From contig CAWJRO010000037.1 of NCBI GenBank assembly GCA_963845285.1, positions 1 to 52,291 of the forward strand: a stretch of DNA of 52,291 nt, given 5' to 3'. Shown in pieces: positions 35,340 through 44,230 of the stretch (its first letter is position 1; every line of letters starts with the position of its first letter). The notes beneath the pieces were generated by a model, which saw only the letters and a program-made list of their open reading frames with translations, ran no database searches and was not told where the DNA came from. The position numbers and the translations under genes were made by a program. This stretch comes from Methanobacterium_C sp963845285 (GTDB lineage: Archaea > Methanobacteriota > Methanobacteria > Methanobacteriales > Methanobacteriaceae).

Positions 35340-36263
35340 ATGTACCTCGAAGTTATAACAGCATTCCTATTATCAGCAATTTTAACATGGCTATTTTCAA
35401 AGGGTTTCAAAAAGCTCGGCGGAAATTTATACACCACTATAAGGGGTGGAACTCCACGAGCTGTAGGTCTAGCACCATTCATAGTAATGATGCTATTTTT
35501 ACAGCAGCCCTATCAATATCTGATTGGAATAATAGGCATATTTGCACTCATCGATGATCTGGTTGGTAGAAAAAGGGTTAAAGGTTTGCCTGTGGAGATT
35601 GGACAGCTTTCAAGAGGAATTGGAATGCTCCTTGTCATGTTGGTTGGATTTTACTATAACTTCGGAGCTGTAGCAATTTTAATAGCTCTTATGATACAAC
35701 CTATGAACATAGCAGACATGCAACCAGGTTCGGCCTGCTCTACCAACATAATAATGGTTATTTTAGTTCTTCTGGGAATTTTCGCATTCACATCCACTTT
35801 ATACGCCCCTGCTTTAATAATTCTGGCCGCATGTCTTGGATACGCACCTCTTGATTACAAAGGAAAGATAATGATGGGCGAAATAGGGAACCATTCATTT
35901 GGAGTTGGATTAGGTATGTTATATGCAGTGTTAGGAAGTATCATGGCAAATATTTCAGGTTTTGGAGTTTCAGGAGTTACCCAAGTTGGTGTTTTCATGT
36001 GGACGTTGGTTTTATTCCTTCTCACAGTCATTTTAATAGCATTCATAAGAAGAAACAACCTCAAAGAATTCCTGCAGAAGAACCTTGAAATTCAGGATCC
36101 TTGCTTTGGAGATTATTTCATGGATGTTCTGACAGGTGGGGGACTGGGAGATCTTGTACGTAAATTAACACTTGGGAAACGTCAGATAATAATAAAAAAC
36201 AGTTTTTACAAGTTTTTAGGTTTTAGAAGGTTGGTTTTTAACCCATATTTCGATAAAAATTAA
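35340..36263 (+). CDS. MraY/WecA-like (GT4) membrane glycosyl-1-phosphate transferase, divergent
   Basis: About nine membrane segments are present in 307 residues. Motifs are those of the MraY family with changes: RGGTPRAVGLAPF (for GGTPTMGG), FALIDDLVGRKR (the DD site), NIADMQPGSACSTNI (for the NxxNxxDG region) and MMGEIGNHSFG (for MGDTGS). The family transfers a sugar phosphate to polyprenyl phosphate. Methanobacteriales build pseudomurein with related enzymes, so a role in cell-wall or glycan precursors is plausible. A GTG at 35331 is possible, but GGTG six bases before ATG 35340 decides the start. Asp to Glu in the MGD motif is unusual. Confidence 0.7.
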   Translation: MYLEVITAFLLSAILTWLFSKGFKKLGGNLYTTIRGGTPRAVGLAPFIVMMLFLQQPYQYLIGIIGIFALIDDLVGRKRVKGLPVEIGQLSRGIGMLLVMLVGFYYNFGAVAILIALMIQPMNIADMQPGSACSTNIIMVILVLLGIFAFTSTLYAPALIILAACLGYAPLDYKGKIMMGEIGNHSFGVGLGMLYAVLGSIMANISGFGVSGVTQVGVFMWTLVLFLLTVILIAFIRRNNLKEFLQKNLEIQDPCFGDYFMDVLTGGGLGDLVRKLTLGKRQIIIKNSFYKFLGFRRLVFNPYFDKN

Positions 36264-36264
36264 T

Positions 36265-36453
36265 TCATGAGAATTTCTAAAAACCTCTAAAATTTAGTAA
36301 TATTAAAAGTTATAATTTATTTATCACAAATAAATATGCCTTTTAAAATAGTTATTGGCCCTTAATAAATCAATTAGGTCGTTAATAAATATCCTAAAAC
36401 TATTTCCAAACATAATATTAACAGTAAATGAAGGTTAATAAAAATTCTCTCAT
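36265..36453. mobile_element. MITE family 1, copy 2 (181 bp plus TCAT target duplication)
   Basis: The element at 36269-36449 has ends GAGAATTTCT and AAAAATTCTC and is flanked by TCAT at 36265-36268 and 36450-36453. It is in the same orientation as copy 1 and starts 5 bp after the stop of the MraY-like gene. Confidence 0.92.
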
Positions 36454-36615
36454 CTTTTTTTAATTTGTAACATTGATTAGCGAAATATTGTTCTCGGAGA
36501 TAAACCTTAATATTCTCAGGTGACTTTAAATATTTATGAAAAGAATGGTTAACTGGAATAATTTGAATTTAAATCCAAATTAAATTTAAATCATCTTTTA
36601 AAGGAGTGACTGTTT

Positions 36616-37167
36616 ATGAACGAAGTAATGAAAACTATAAAAACCAGAAGAAGCATCAGAAATTATCTTCCTAAACAAATAAAGGATGAAGAACTGGAAA
36701 CAATTATAGAAGCTGGAATATATGCACCAACTGCACATAATGACCAACCTTGGCATTTTACAGTCATTCAAAACAGAGAACTGATTGATTTCATCAATAA
36801 AGAATCTAAAGAAGTTATGAAAAATTCTGAATATGAATGGATGTGGAACATTGCCAAAAATGATAAAATACACCTACTTTACAATGCACCAACAGTTTTT
36901 GTGGTTTCAGGTCGAAAAGATGCCATATCACCACGTGTAGATTGTTCAGCAGCCATAGAAAACATGTTCCTTGCTGCTGAAAGCCTTGGAATTGGTTCAT
37001 GCTGGATCGGATTTGTTAGATTTTTCTTCACTAAGAAGGATAACATAGCAAAATTAGGCATACCTGAAGGATACGAGCCGTATTATGCATTCACATTAGG
37101 TTATAAAGCAGTAAATAATGTAAAAGCACCGGAAAGAAAAAGAGATGTTGTAAACTACATAAAATAA
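36616..37167 (+). CDS. Nitroreductase-family FMN oxidoreductase
   Basis: The 183-residue protein starts NEVMKTIKTRRSIRNYLPKQ, with the FMN-phosphate-binding RRSIR motif, then GIYAPTAHNDQPWHF (the N-x-Q-P-W block) and GIGSCWIGFV near the end. The family reduces nitro compounds, quinones or flavins with NAD(P)H as a dimer. The substrate cannot be told. GGAGTGACTGTTT precedes the ATG. A TATA-like CTTTAAATATTTA lies about 90 bp upstream. It is a single gene. Confidence 0.88.
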   Translation: MNEVMKTIKTRRSIRNYLPKQIKDEELETIIEAGIYAPTAHNDQPWHFTVIQNRELIDFINKESKEVMKNSEYEWMWNIAKNDKIHLLYNAPTVFVVSGRKDAISPRVDCSAAIENMFLAAESLGIGSCWIGFVRFFFTKKDNIAKLGIPEGYEPYYAFTLGYKAVNNVKAPERKRDVVNYIK

Positions 37168-37312
37168 AAAAGGAGTAAGATCAATTAATTAACTTGTAAT
37201 TAAATTGGGATTATTATTCAAATTAAAAAATTAGAATTAAAAAAATTAGAATTAAATTAAAATAAAAAAATTAGAAATGATAACATTTCATTTTAATCTT
37301 TTCTAAATCTTT

Positions 37313-38485
37313 TTAATCTTTCCTTCTTTTTAATGACCAAACTGCAATTATAAGGAACACCGCAGCAAATATTACAAGTGCAATGATGTCCGGCCATATT
37401 TTGAGAATTCCCCACCCTTTAAGCATAACTGCACGGCAGGCATCCACTGCATAGGTCGGTGGAACCAGATAGGACAATGGCCTCAACCATGTTGGAATTG
37501 CTTCCACTGGCCAGAAAACTCCTGAAAGCAGGAAAACTGGCAATATTATGAAGGGTATGAACTGAACGGCCTGTCCTTCCCTTTTTGCGAGGCTTGAAAG
37601 TAGTATTCCCAGCGCCTGGGACACCACGGCCAGAAGTGCAACCACGAAGAACGCCAGAAATACATTTCCAACGATCATAATGTTAAACACAAGAACGGCC
37701 ACAGTCAGAAGAAATGCTGCCTGTATTGTTCCTATTATTCCAAAAGCCACAGCATAACCTGAAACAATTTCACTTTCTTTTAATGGTGTTGCTAAAAGCC
37801 TACCTAAAGTGCCAGAAGTTCTCTCACCAACAAATGCAAGCAGTGTGAGCAGTGTTGTTAATAAATAAACAACAAATGCCATAATTCCTGGAACGAAGAA
37901 GTCTATGAAATCTGCGTTTTTACCGTAAACTGCATCAGAATTGACCTTAATTGGCGAGTTTATACCCTCATTTTCCATGGTCTTGGTTATTGCATCTCCA
38001 ACAGTTCCCAGTATGGCGTTTTTAATGTTTATAACACTTTCATCTCCCCTTATTGTTATCTGGGTGTTATTAATTGAAGATGAACTTTGTGTGGAGTTAG
38101 AGTTCGCAATTCCAGAGTTTGTAATCCCCATGTAAGCATCTTGGGTAAAGTTCTCAGGGAAAACTATCACTGCATACGCTTTGCCATCTTCAACTTTTTC
38201 AACGGCTTTATCTTCATTATTCATGTATTCAATGTTCAAAACTTTTTTATCAAGATTAGATATGATCTTATCTGAAAACGAGACAGTTTCCCCATTTGGC
38301 ATCTGGAATCCCTGGTCGTGGTTGACTATTACAACATTAACGTTTTCAACGTCTCCACTGAAGGCCAGTCCAAAAACGAACATTGCAAAAATAGGGGCTA
38401 TGAACATCAATGCTATGGTTCGTTTATCATTTTTAATATCTCTAAAAACTCTTTTAGTTACGGCAAAGGTTCTTTGAAGGTTCAT
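37313..38485 (-). CDS. ABC-2 type transporter permease
   Basis: The 390-residue protein has one N-terminal membrane segment (IALMFIAPIFAMFVFGLAFS), a large extracytoplasmic loop of about 150 residues, and five C-terminal segments, for example FVPGIMAFVVYLLTTLLTLL and IIVFAAV-like repeats. It shows the conserved REGQAVQFIPFIILPVFLLS and LPPTY-type (YLVPPTYAVDACR) motifs of ABC-2 exporters. It overlaps the ATPase gene upstream by 4 bp (ATGA), so the two form an operon and a transporter. The substrate is unknown; drug, lipid or peptide export is typical for the class. Confidence 0.88.
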   Translation of the reverse strand: MNLQRTFAVTKRVFRDIKNDKRTIALMFIAPIFAMFVFGLAFSGDVENVNVVIVNHDQGFQMPNGETVSFSDKIISNLDKKVLNIEYMNNEDKAVEKVEDGKAYAVIVFPENFTQDAYMGITNSGIANSNSTQSSSSINNTQITIRGDESVINIKNAILGTVGDAITKTMENEGINSPIKVNSDAVYGKNADFIDFFVPGIMAFVVYLLTTLLTLLAFVGERTSGTLGRLLATPLKESEIVSGYAVAFGIIGTIQAAFLLTVAVLVFNIMIVGNVFLAFFVVALLAVVSQALGILLSSLAKREGQAVQFIPFIILPVFLLSGVFWPVEAIPTWLRPLSYLVPPTYAVDACRAVMLKGWGILKIWPDIIALVIFAAVFLIIAVWSLKRRKD

Positions 38486-39222
38486 AAAGCCACCTCACTT
38501 TTTGAAAACTCTAAAAATGCGTCTTCAAGTGACTCAGTACCTGTTTTTAGGAGCAATTGGTGAGGTTCACCTTCTGCTATAATTTTTCCTCCCTTCATGA
38601 ACCCTATACGGTCGCAGTGTCTTGCCTCGTCCATGTAATGGGTTGTGATGAGAATTGTTATACCTGCTTCCTTCAGAAGGTTGAAATAATTCCAAAATGA
38701 GACTCGAAGCTCAGGATCAACCCCTACAGTGGGTTCATCCAGAAAAAGGATTTGAGGTTCGTGGATCAACGTACAGGCCAGTGATACGCGGTGTTTCATT
38801 CCACCACTCAGGTTTCCAACGATTTTATTCTTCCACCTTTTAAGATCTATGAAATCGAGCAGTTCCTCGATCCTGTCGTTTATTTTATCCTTTTTAAGGC
38901 CGAAGATCTCCCCATAAAATTCCAGGTTCTGTTTAACAGTTAAACCATCATAGAGTGCGGTTTCCTGGGGCATATATCCTATTTTAGGTGCTATGGATTC
39001 ATCTGAAATCTTTTTTCCAAGAAGAAATGCATCTCCTGATGTTGCATTTGAGATGCCGCAGAGTATTCTTATGGTGGTTGTTTTACCGGCCCCGTTAGGT
39101 CCTAAAAGCCCGTAAACTTCTCCTTTGTTCACTTTGAGGTTTAGATTGTCCAAAGCCTTAAACTCACCGAACTTCTTCGTTAGGGAGGAGGTTTGAATGA
39201 CATGATCAAGTTCTTTGCCCAT
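38482..39222 (-). CDS. ABC transporter ATP-binding protein (DrrA-like)
   Basis: Walker A GPNGAGKTTT, Q-loop YMPQETALYDGLT, signature NLSGGMKHRVSLA, Walker B ILFLDEPTVGVDP and a switch His in TTHYMDEARHCDR are all visible. It energises the permease encoded directly downstream. The frame extends to 39258, but GGAAGTGG lies a few bases before the ATG at 39222 (MGKELDH), whereas the upstream ATG has no ribosome binding site. The divergent neighbour is a TrmB-type regulator, so this exporter operon is probably its target. Confidence 0.9.
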   Translation of the reverse strand: MGKELDHVIQTSSLTKKFGEFKALDNLNLKVNKGEVYGLLGPNGAGKTTTIRILCGISNATSGDAFLLGKKISDESIAPKIGYMPQETALYDGLTVKQNLEFYGEIFGLKKDKINDRIEELLDFIDLKRWKNKIVGNLSGGMKHRVSLACTLIHEPQILFLDEPTVGVDPELRVSFWNYFNLLKEAGITILITTHYMDEARHCDRIGFMKGGKIIAEGEPHQLLLKTGTESLEDAFLEFSKSEVAL

Positions 39223-39455
39223 ATATTCCACTTCCTTTTTAATCTCCAGTTTTTTCATTTTTTTTAAATCTTAGACTTTGCAATTCTTGAATTAAACTAA
39301 GAACTAATCAAGTTCATAAAATGTTTCAGTATATCCTGCTCAATATATTCTGCTTTAAGCTTGAACATTGATATTGAAACTTGTTTAGTAAATCTGATGT
39401 TAAAAAGTACATGATCTAATTATTTATCCCCAATAGATCATCCTTTTTCAACTTT

Positions 39456-39466
39456 CATGTTACATG
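39456..39466. promoter_or_regulatory. Palindrome CATGTTACATG between the exporter operon and the TrmB gene
   Basis: A perfect 5+1+5 palindrome lies in the 302-bp divergent region, about 25 bp before the TATA-like TTTTTATAG of the rightward gene. It is a candidate operator for the TrmB-family regulator. TATAAAATGGAG is near 39508-39518, with GGAG six bases before the GTG start. Confidence 0.4.
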
Positions 39467-39524
39467 GTAAGGGCAACATCTTTTTATAGTTTGTGTAACT
39501 AACAGGGTATAAAATGGAGCAGAG

Positions 39525-40325
39525 GTGTTTGATATTCCAGTTAATCGTGATACATTGAAAGCCCTTAAGATCATGGGGCTTACAGACTATGAAAGCAGGA
39601 CATATCTGGCTTTAACATCCATTATAGCTGGAACAGCCACAGAAGTGAGCAAGGTATCTGAGGTACCCCGTTCAAAGATATATCAAGTTCTAAAATCCCT
39701 CGAAAAAAAGGGTTTTATTGAGATAAGTAGAGGTAAACCATTGAAATTTAGTGTTATACCTCCAAAGGAAGTTTTTGAAAATTCAAGGAAGGAAATAAGA
39801 GATAGTATGGTTAATGCAGAAGCTGAACTCAATGTTATATATGAAAACCATATAACAAATGTACCTGCCCCAATATGGTTGATTCACGGCCAGGATAAAC
39901 TTGTGAAAAAAGAGATTGAAATCATTTCCCGGGCAAAAGAATCACTTTTTGTAATGGGAGGTTTCATGTTCGAGGGAGAACCCATGAAATTAAAAGAAAG
40001 CCTTGAGGCTTCTGTTAAAAAAGGTGTTGCCACAAGCATAATAACAGTGCCTTATTGCATGATTGATGGTAAGCAGGTGAATGTACCTGATGAAGTAAAT
40101 TTTCAAGGTCTTGATATAAAGGTGTTGAGCATACCCCACATAAAAATGGTTTTGAGGGATAAAAAAGAGATGTTAATTTCATTTTGCAGGTTTCAAGGAG
40201 AAAATGTATTACCAGATACTTCAATAGGAATTTGGAACCAATATCAAGAATTTGTTGAAACAATAAGTGGAATATATGAGTTTATATGGGAAAATGAACT
40301 TTTTAACAGGGTTATGGATCCATAA
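39525..40325 (+). CDS. TrmB-family transcriptional regulator
   Basis: The N-terminal 75 residues form a winged helix (LKALKIMGLTDYESRTYLAL, then VSKVSEVPRSKIYQVLKSLE and KKGFIEISRGKPLKFSVIPP) typical of TrmB. A coiled linker (SRKEIRDSMVNAEAELNVIY) follows. The C-terminal part (IWLIHGQDKLVKKEIEIISR) is the sensor domain, which in TrmB binds sugars; here the ligand is unknown. The start is GTG 39525 with GGAG six bases upstream. It is transcribed away from the ABC exporter and likely represses or activates it. Confidence 0.85.
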   Translation: MFDIPVNRDTLKALKIMGLTDYESRTYLALTSIIAGTATEVSKVSEVPRSKIYQVLKSLEKKGFIEISRGKPLKFSVIPPKEVFENSRKEIRDSMVNAEAELNVIYENHITNVPAPIWLIHGQDKLVKKEIEIISRAKESLFVMGGFMFEGEPMKLKESLEASVKKGVATSIITVPYCMIDGKQVNVPDEVNFQGLDIKVLSIPHIKMVLRDKKEMLISFCRFQGENVLPDTSIGIWNQYQEFVETISGIYEFIWENELFNRVMDP

Positions 40326-40503
40326 TATAATTATCCTCATCAACTTACCAATATTAAAGTTTGAAAAACAATATTTTAATTATAAAACTCAATATTAATG
40401 CGATGAAATAACAAGTTTAAATAAAATATTAATGAGAAACTTGAAGCACTGTTTTAATGTTGATTTTGAATTAATTAACTATTATTAAATTAAAGGTGAT
40501 TGA

Positions 40504-41556
40504 ATGAAAGCATTATTTATTGTTACAGGAAGGGGTATAGGTGGAGACGCCGTAACAGCCCTTAACATTGCAAATGCATTATCAAAATACGATGTTGAGT
40601 GTGAATTTGCACTTGACCACAGCGCACCAGGATTACTTCTCAAAAAAAAGGGTTTAACATGGCACAAAACCAGCATACCACAGGCCGGTGGCCACGCAGC
40701 AACCAAAAAAACCATGATGAAAGCAGGGTTAAGAACTTCAAAGGCAGTTCTTGAGGCATCAAGATTATGTAGAAAAGTCCGTCCAGATGTGGTTGTTGGC
40801 GTGATAGGTGGAGGAGCCGTTGTCGGATGTCTGGCTGCTAAAATGGCCAACATTCCATCTGTTGGAATCTTGATAACTCCTATGGATGCCAAAGTATGTA
40901 CAAAGATAACCACAACAGTCGCGCTTCCTGAATCCAACCTTTTCCAGATAGAAATAAAAGATAAAAACATACATAAAGCATATTCTCCAGTAAATCCTGA
41001 TGTAATAGTAGGGGATAAGGAAAAAGCCCTTAAAAATATGCCAGAATCTTATGATAAAAATCTTCCAACCATATTACTGTCTTCGGGTTCAACTCTCTTT
41101 GAGAAGATGGCAGTTGCAGCATCAAAACTAGGTAAAAGTGAAATAAATGCTAACATCGTAGTGGTTGGGGATCCACTTGAAGAAGAGTACATGAAGTACT
41201 TTGATGATGAAAAAGTCATATATTTAGGTTATATAGATTGGATACGTGATCTTTACAAGCTCGTTGATATTGCTGTAGTCACAGATGATGGGATGATGAT
41301 ACAGGAATCCATAGCATGTAATTTACCAATTGTGGCACTTTTAGGTGTGAAATACGGTCGCTACCACAACCTTGCTGCTGTTTTTGAGGGAGCAGTTCTT
41401 GAAAGTGAATTGGATGAAATAGAAAATGTATTACACGATGCATTTGAAAACATGGATGAAATGAAACGAAATGCTTCCAAGTACGGTCCGGATGTTTTAA
41501 ATGCATCAGATAACATTGCAAAGATAATCTACAATCGTATCAATAAAATTAATTGA
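40504..41556 (+). CDS. GT28/MurG-like glycosyltransferase
   Basis: The 350-residue protein has the two-Rossmann GT-B layout: MKALFIVTGRGIGGDAVTAL at the N-terminus, with VRPDVVVGVIGGGAVVGCLA, and a C-terminal nucleotide-sugar domain with LPTILLSSGSTLFEKM and VDIAVVTDDGMMIQESIACN. The latter resembles the GGSxG and donor-binding motifs of MurG-like enzymes. It could add a sugar to a lipid carrier or cell-wall precursor, and pseudomurein synthesis is an option in this order. The acceptor and donor are not shown by sequence. AAAGGTGATTGA is the ribosome binding site. Confidence 0.7.
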   Translation: MKALFIVTGRGIGGDAVTALNIANALSKYDVECEFALDHSAPGLLLKKKGLTWHKTSIPQAGGHAATKKTMMKAGLRTSKAVLEASRLCRKVRPDVVVGVIGGGAVVGCLAAKMANIPSVGILITPMDAKVCTKITTTVALPESNLFQIEIKDKNIHKAYSPVNPDVIVGDKEKALKNMPESYDKNLPTILLSSGSTLFEKMAVAASKLGKSEINANIVVVGDPLEEEYMKYFDDEKVIYLGYIDWIRDLYKLVDIAVVTDDGMMIQESIACNLPIVALLGVKYGRYHNLAAVFEGAVLESELDEIENVLHDAFENMDEMKRNASKYGPDVLNASDNIAKIIYNRINKIN

Positions 41557-41590
41557 TTTAAATTCAACTATAAAAAATTTGAGGTGTTTT

Positions 41591-41791
41591 ATGTTAAGTT
41601 TACCAGTTTTAAAGATGGGATTAGGCAGAGCAGGAATAGGTAAAGCTGCAGGTATTGGAAAAATAGGACTTCTAGGAAAAATGGCTCTATTCGGAATTTT
41701 TGGTATGATAGCGTTTGTAGTGATTATACTGGTTGTTCTAGCGGTAATTGCCTTTCTGTTCTTTAAATTCATGAAAAAAAGAAGATATTAA
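41591..41791 (+). CDS. Small membrane protein (66 aa)
   Basis: The N-terminal half is rich in glycine and basic residues (LGRAGIGKAAGIGKIGLLGK). One hydrophobic segment follows (IFGMIAFVVIILVVLAVIAF), then the basic tail KFMKKRRY. GAGGTG lies 4 bases before the ATG at 41591, which is better than the in-frame TTG at 41579. It is 34 bp after the glycosyltransferase gene on the same strand and probably shares its transcript. Function is unknown; a single-span membrane anchor or modulator is likely. Confidence 0.7.
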   Translation: MLSLPVLKMGLGRAGIGKAAGIGKIGLLGKMALFGIFGMIAFVVIILVVLAVIAFLFFKFMKKRRY

Positions 41792-41929
41792 CTTTTTTAT
41801 CATTTTTTTTGTAGTTAAGTATTTCAAAACTAATATTTTACTCATTTTTTCGGTGTTACTCATTTTTTCGGTGCTGTTAAGTATTGATTGTCAAAAAAGT
41901 TTTATAGTTGATTTAGAAAAAGAGTTATT

Positions 41930-42097
41930 ATGGATATATTGCTTTCGATATTGGGAATCGGTTTTACAATTCTGTTTATTGTTTCTTTATACGATAAATA
42001 TAAACTAAAAACTGAAAGGAAACATGGAAACTTTTTTAATATTGCTTATTTTATATTAGGGATTATATGTCTTATAGGTGCATTTTCCCCTTATTAA
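41930..42097 (+). CDS. Small two-span membrane protein (55 aa)
   Basis: The frame starts MDILLSILGIGFTILFIVSL, has a charged middle YDKYKLKTERKHGN and a second span FFNIAYFILGIICLIGAF. The alternation of spans and charged loop, with codon use like its neighbours, supports a real gene. The ribosome binding site is weak (AGAGTTATT). A TATA-like TTTTATAG stands about 25 bp upstream, so the message may be nearly leaderless. Function is unknown. Confidence 0.5.
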   Translation: MDILLSILGIGFTILFIVSLYDKYKLKTERKHGNFFNIAYFILGIICLIGAFSPY

Positions 42098-42285
42098 CAA
42101 TATTATTTATTTTTAGTTTATTTTGCTTCGTCAAATTCCATATGATTTGATTTTATACAATATAAAAATAAATTAATCAAAATTTGATCAATGTTACCAT
42201 ATTTTGGCTAAATAATCAGTATATTATACTTGATAAAAAACATAATAAAACTATTTAAGGTCATTTAAAGAAGATTTAGGAAAAT

Positions 42286-43575
42286 TTACCCAAATTTTGA
42301 GAAAAATCTCAAAAGCTTGTAAACAGCGTCTGTTGAGGGATGTGTTTCCACAAAGTTATCGAAATCATAGGTTTCATAACCATCGCGCAGAAGTTTGGAC
42401 ATGTACGCCATGTTGGTACGTGCCGATGGCGATATTGAAAACAAACTTTTAATTTCTCCCTTCTCAACATCAACAGTGGCCTTTGTAATTCCAGTTTCAC
42501 CTCTAAGCACATCCCAAAACGCTCCAGGACCTGCAGATCCTGGTATGTGCCCTTCAACACCTTCAGAATTGTCAGAACTTAAAAAACCAACGTCGTATTG
42601 CAGGGATATGGAGTTGGGTATAAATCTGTAATCTACCTCAGCTGAGATACCGCAGGCATTTCGAGCCGCAACAACACCTTCCATCCTTGAAACGGGTGTA
42701 TTTGTAATGCCTCCAACAACATCACCTGCAGCGTATATGTTTATATGGCTTGTTTCCATCCTTTTATTTACAATTATCTCGCCATTATCAGTGATATCGA
42801 CCAGATCCTTTGCTATGTCAGAATTTGGAACCAGGCCCACTGCAAGAAGAACCAGACCTTCCATGTTGCCATTTGTGGTGGATAATCCATCTGGGCGGAT
42901 TTCTGTCACTGCAACATTTTCATGGATTTTAACGTCTTTAAGAAGTTTCTCGACCACGTAACTTTTGATATCCTCATCAAGGATTTTTAAAAATTTATTC
43001 CTGCAGAGAATATGGACTTCTGTACCCATTGCAGAGAATATACCAGCAAATTCACTAGCTATAACACCGCTACCAACTATGATCATTTTTTCAGGAATTT
43101 CTTCAATTTCTAATATGTCTTTATAAGTTTTTGCAGTTTCAGCGCCTTTTATCGGGGGGATAAATGGATGGGAACCTGTTGATATTATCAGTTTGTCGTA
43201 TTCGTAGGTGCTGCTGCCGACTGATACGAATCCTTCTTCAAGCTTTGCATCACCCATCACCACATTCACGCCGGCTTTTTGGGTTTCTTTTGTTATAACG
43301 TGCCTTATTTTTCCTGTTGTTTCTTTTATCCCGTTTGTTACTTTTTTAAAATCTATTTCAGGGTTTAAATCGGTAATTCCAATATCGTTGAATCTTTCAG
43401 TATTTCTTATGAATTTAGCAACATCGTTGAGGCCGCATATAACCATACAGCCCTCATTAAGGCATTTTCCTCCAATTTTATTCCTTTCAATTAATGTAAC
43501 GTCTTCTCCAAGTTCTGCTGCTTCAATTGCAGCTGTCCTGCCTCCAGGCCCCCCACCAATAACTACGATTTTCAT
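42286..43575 (-). CDS. Dihydrolipoamide dehydrogenase-like flavoprotein disulfide reductase
   Basis: The protein begins MKIVVIGGGPGGRTAAIEAA (FAD-binding GxGxxG), with the redox-active disulfide in GGKCLNEGCM (C-x4-C). A second dinucleotide site is MIIVGSGVIASEFAGIFSAM, and the FAD block IYAAGDVVGG follows. The C-terminal interface has FIPNSISLQYDVGFLSSD and ends near THPSTDAVYKLL, the His-Pro-(S/T) catalytic pair. The frame is open to 43653, but GGAGG 7 bases before the ATG at 43575 fixes the start. No 2-oxoacid dehydrogenase genes are near, so a mercuric/lipoamide/coenzyme-disulfide type substrate is undecided. Confidence 0.85.
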   Translation of the reverse strand: MKIVVIGGGPGGRTAAIEAAELGEDVTLIERNKIGGKCLNEGCMVICGLNDVAKFIRNTERFNDIGITDLNPEIDFKKVTNGIKETTGKIRHVITKETQKAGVNVVMGDAKLEEGFVSVGSSTYEYDKLIISTGSHPFIPPIKGAETAKTYKDILEIEEIPEKMIIVGSGVIASEFAGIFSAMGTEVHILCRNKFLKILDEDIKSYVVEKLLKDVKIHENVAVTEIRPDGLSTTNGNMEGLVLLAVGLVPNSDIAKDLVDITDNGEIIVNKRMETSHINIYAAGDVVGGITNTPVSRMEGVVAARNACGISAEVDYRFIPNSISLQYDVGFLSSDNSEGVEGHIPGSAGPGAFWDVLRGETGITKATVDVEKGEIKSLFSISPSARTNMAYMSKLLRDGYETYDFDNFVETHPSTDAVYKLLRFFSKFG

Positions 43576-43850
43576 GATTTTTCCTCCAGAACATATTTTT
43601 ATATGGTAAAAGCACATATTAAAATTATTAAAATAGTGCAGTTGTATGAGCACAAGAGGTATCTTTAACTGTTTACAAATTTAAATATTGGATGAAACAG
43701 TTGGATTAAATTTAAAAAGATATTCAAAAGAAGATATTCAAATATTCTGTCTGATAAGATTGATGGAATATGAAATTAGAGATTATACAAAAGATAAATC
43801 TTTAAAAAACAATGTTTTCAGATAATTAATTTGATAAGGGGAGATTACAA

Positions 43851-44102
43851 ATGTGTATTGCAGCACCAGCTCAGATCGTTGAAATCAAAGACAATGTTGC
43901 CACCGTTGACTTCGGTGGAGTAAGACAGCAGGCTAAACTAGACTTAGTGGGAGACTTAGATGTTGGTAGGTACGTTCTGGTTCATTCAGGATATGCTATA
44001 GAGGTTTTAACACAGCAAGAAGCAGAAGAATCCCTGGAAGCATGGGATGAGCTTTTAGAGATCCTTGATGAAGAAGATAAAGAAAATTCAAAAGCTAAAT
44101 AA
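43851..44102 (+). CDS. hypC: Hydrogenase maturation chaperone HypC
   Basis: It begins MCIAAPAQIVEI, where the second-residue Cys and the P-A-x-(I/V) pattern are the HypC/HybG signature. The following ATVDFGGVRQQAKLDLVGDL and GRYVLVHSGYAIEVLTQQEA complete the beta-barrel. HypC delivers the Fe(CN)2CO group with HypD to the large subunit of [NiFe] hydrogenase, which methanogens have in several forms. Length 83 is normal. GGGGAGATTACAA is the ribosome binding site. HypD is not adjacent. Confidence 0.95.
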   Translation: MCIAAPAQIVEIKDNVATVDFGGVRQQAKLDLVGDLDVGRYVLVHSGYAIEVLTQQEAEESLEAWDELLEILDEEDKENSKAK

Positions 44103-44230
44103 TTAATTTTTTTACTTTTTCCTATTTTTCAATATAAATTATTAAAATTTAACTATACTTTAGTAATGCACTTACTTAGTAAATGCACCATAAAATTTAT
44201 AAATGCTATTTTAAAATAAATGCTATTATT

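Noticed and set aside
36269..36449. A small RNA or riboswitch in the leader of the nitroreductase gene
   Set aside because: The sequence is one of three 181-bp copies with target duplications, so a MITE explains it.
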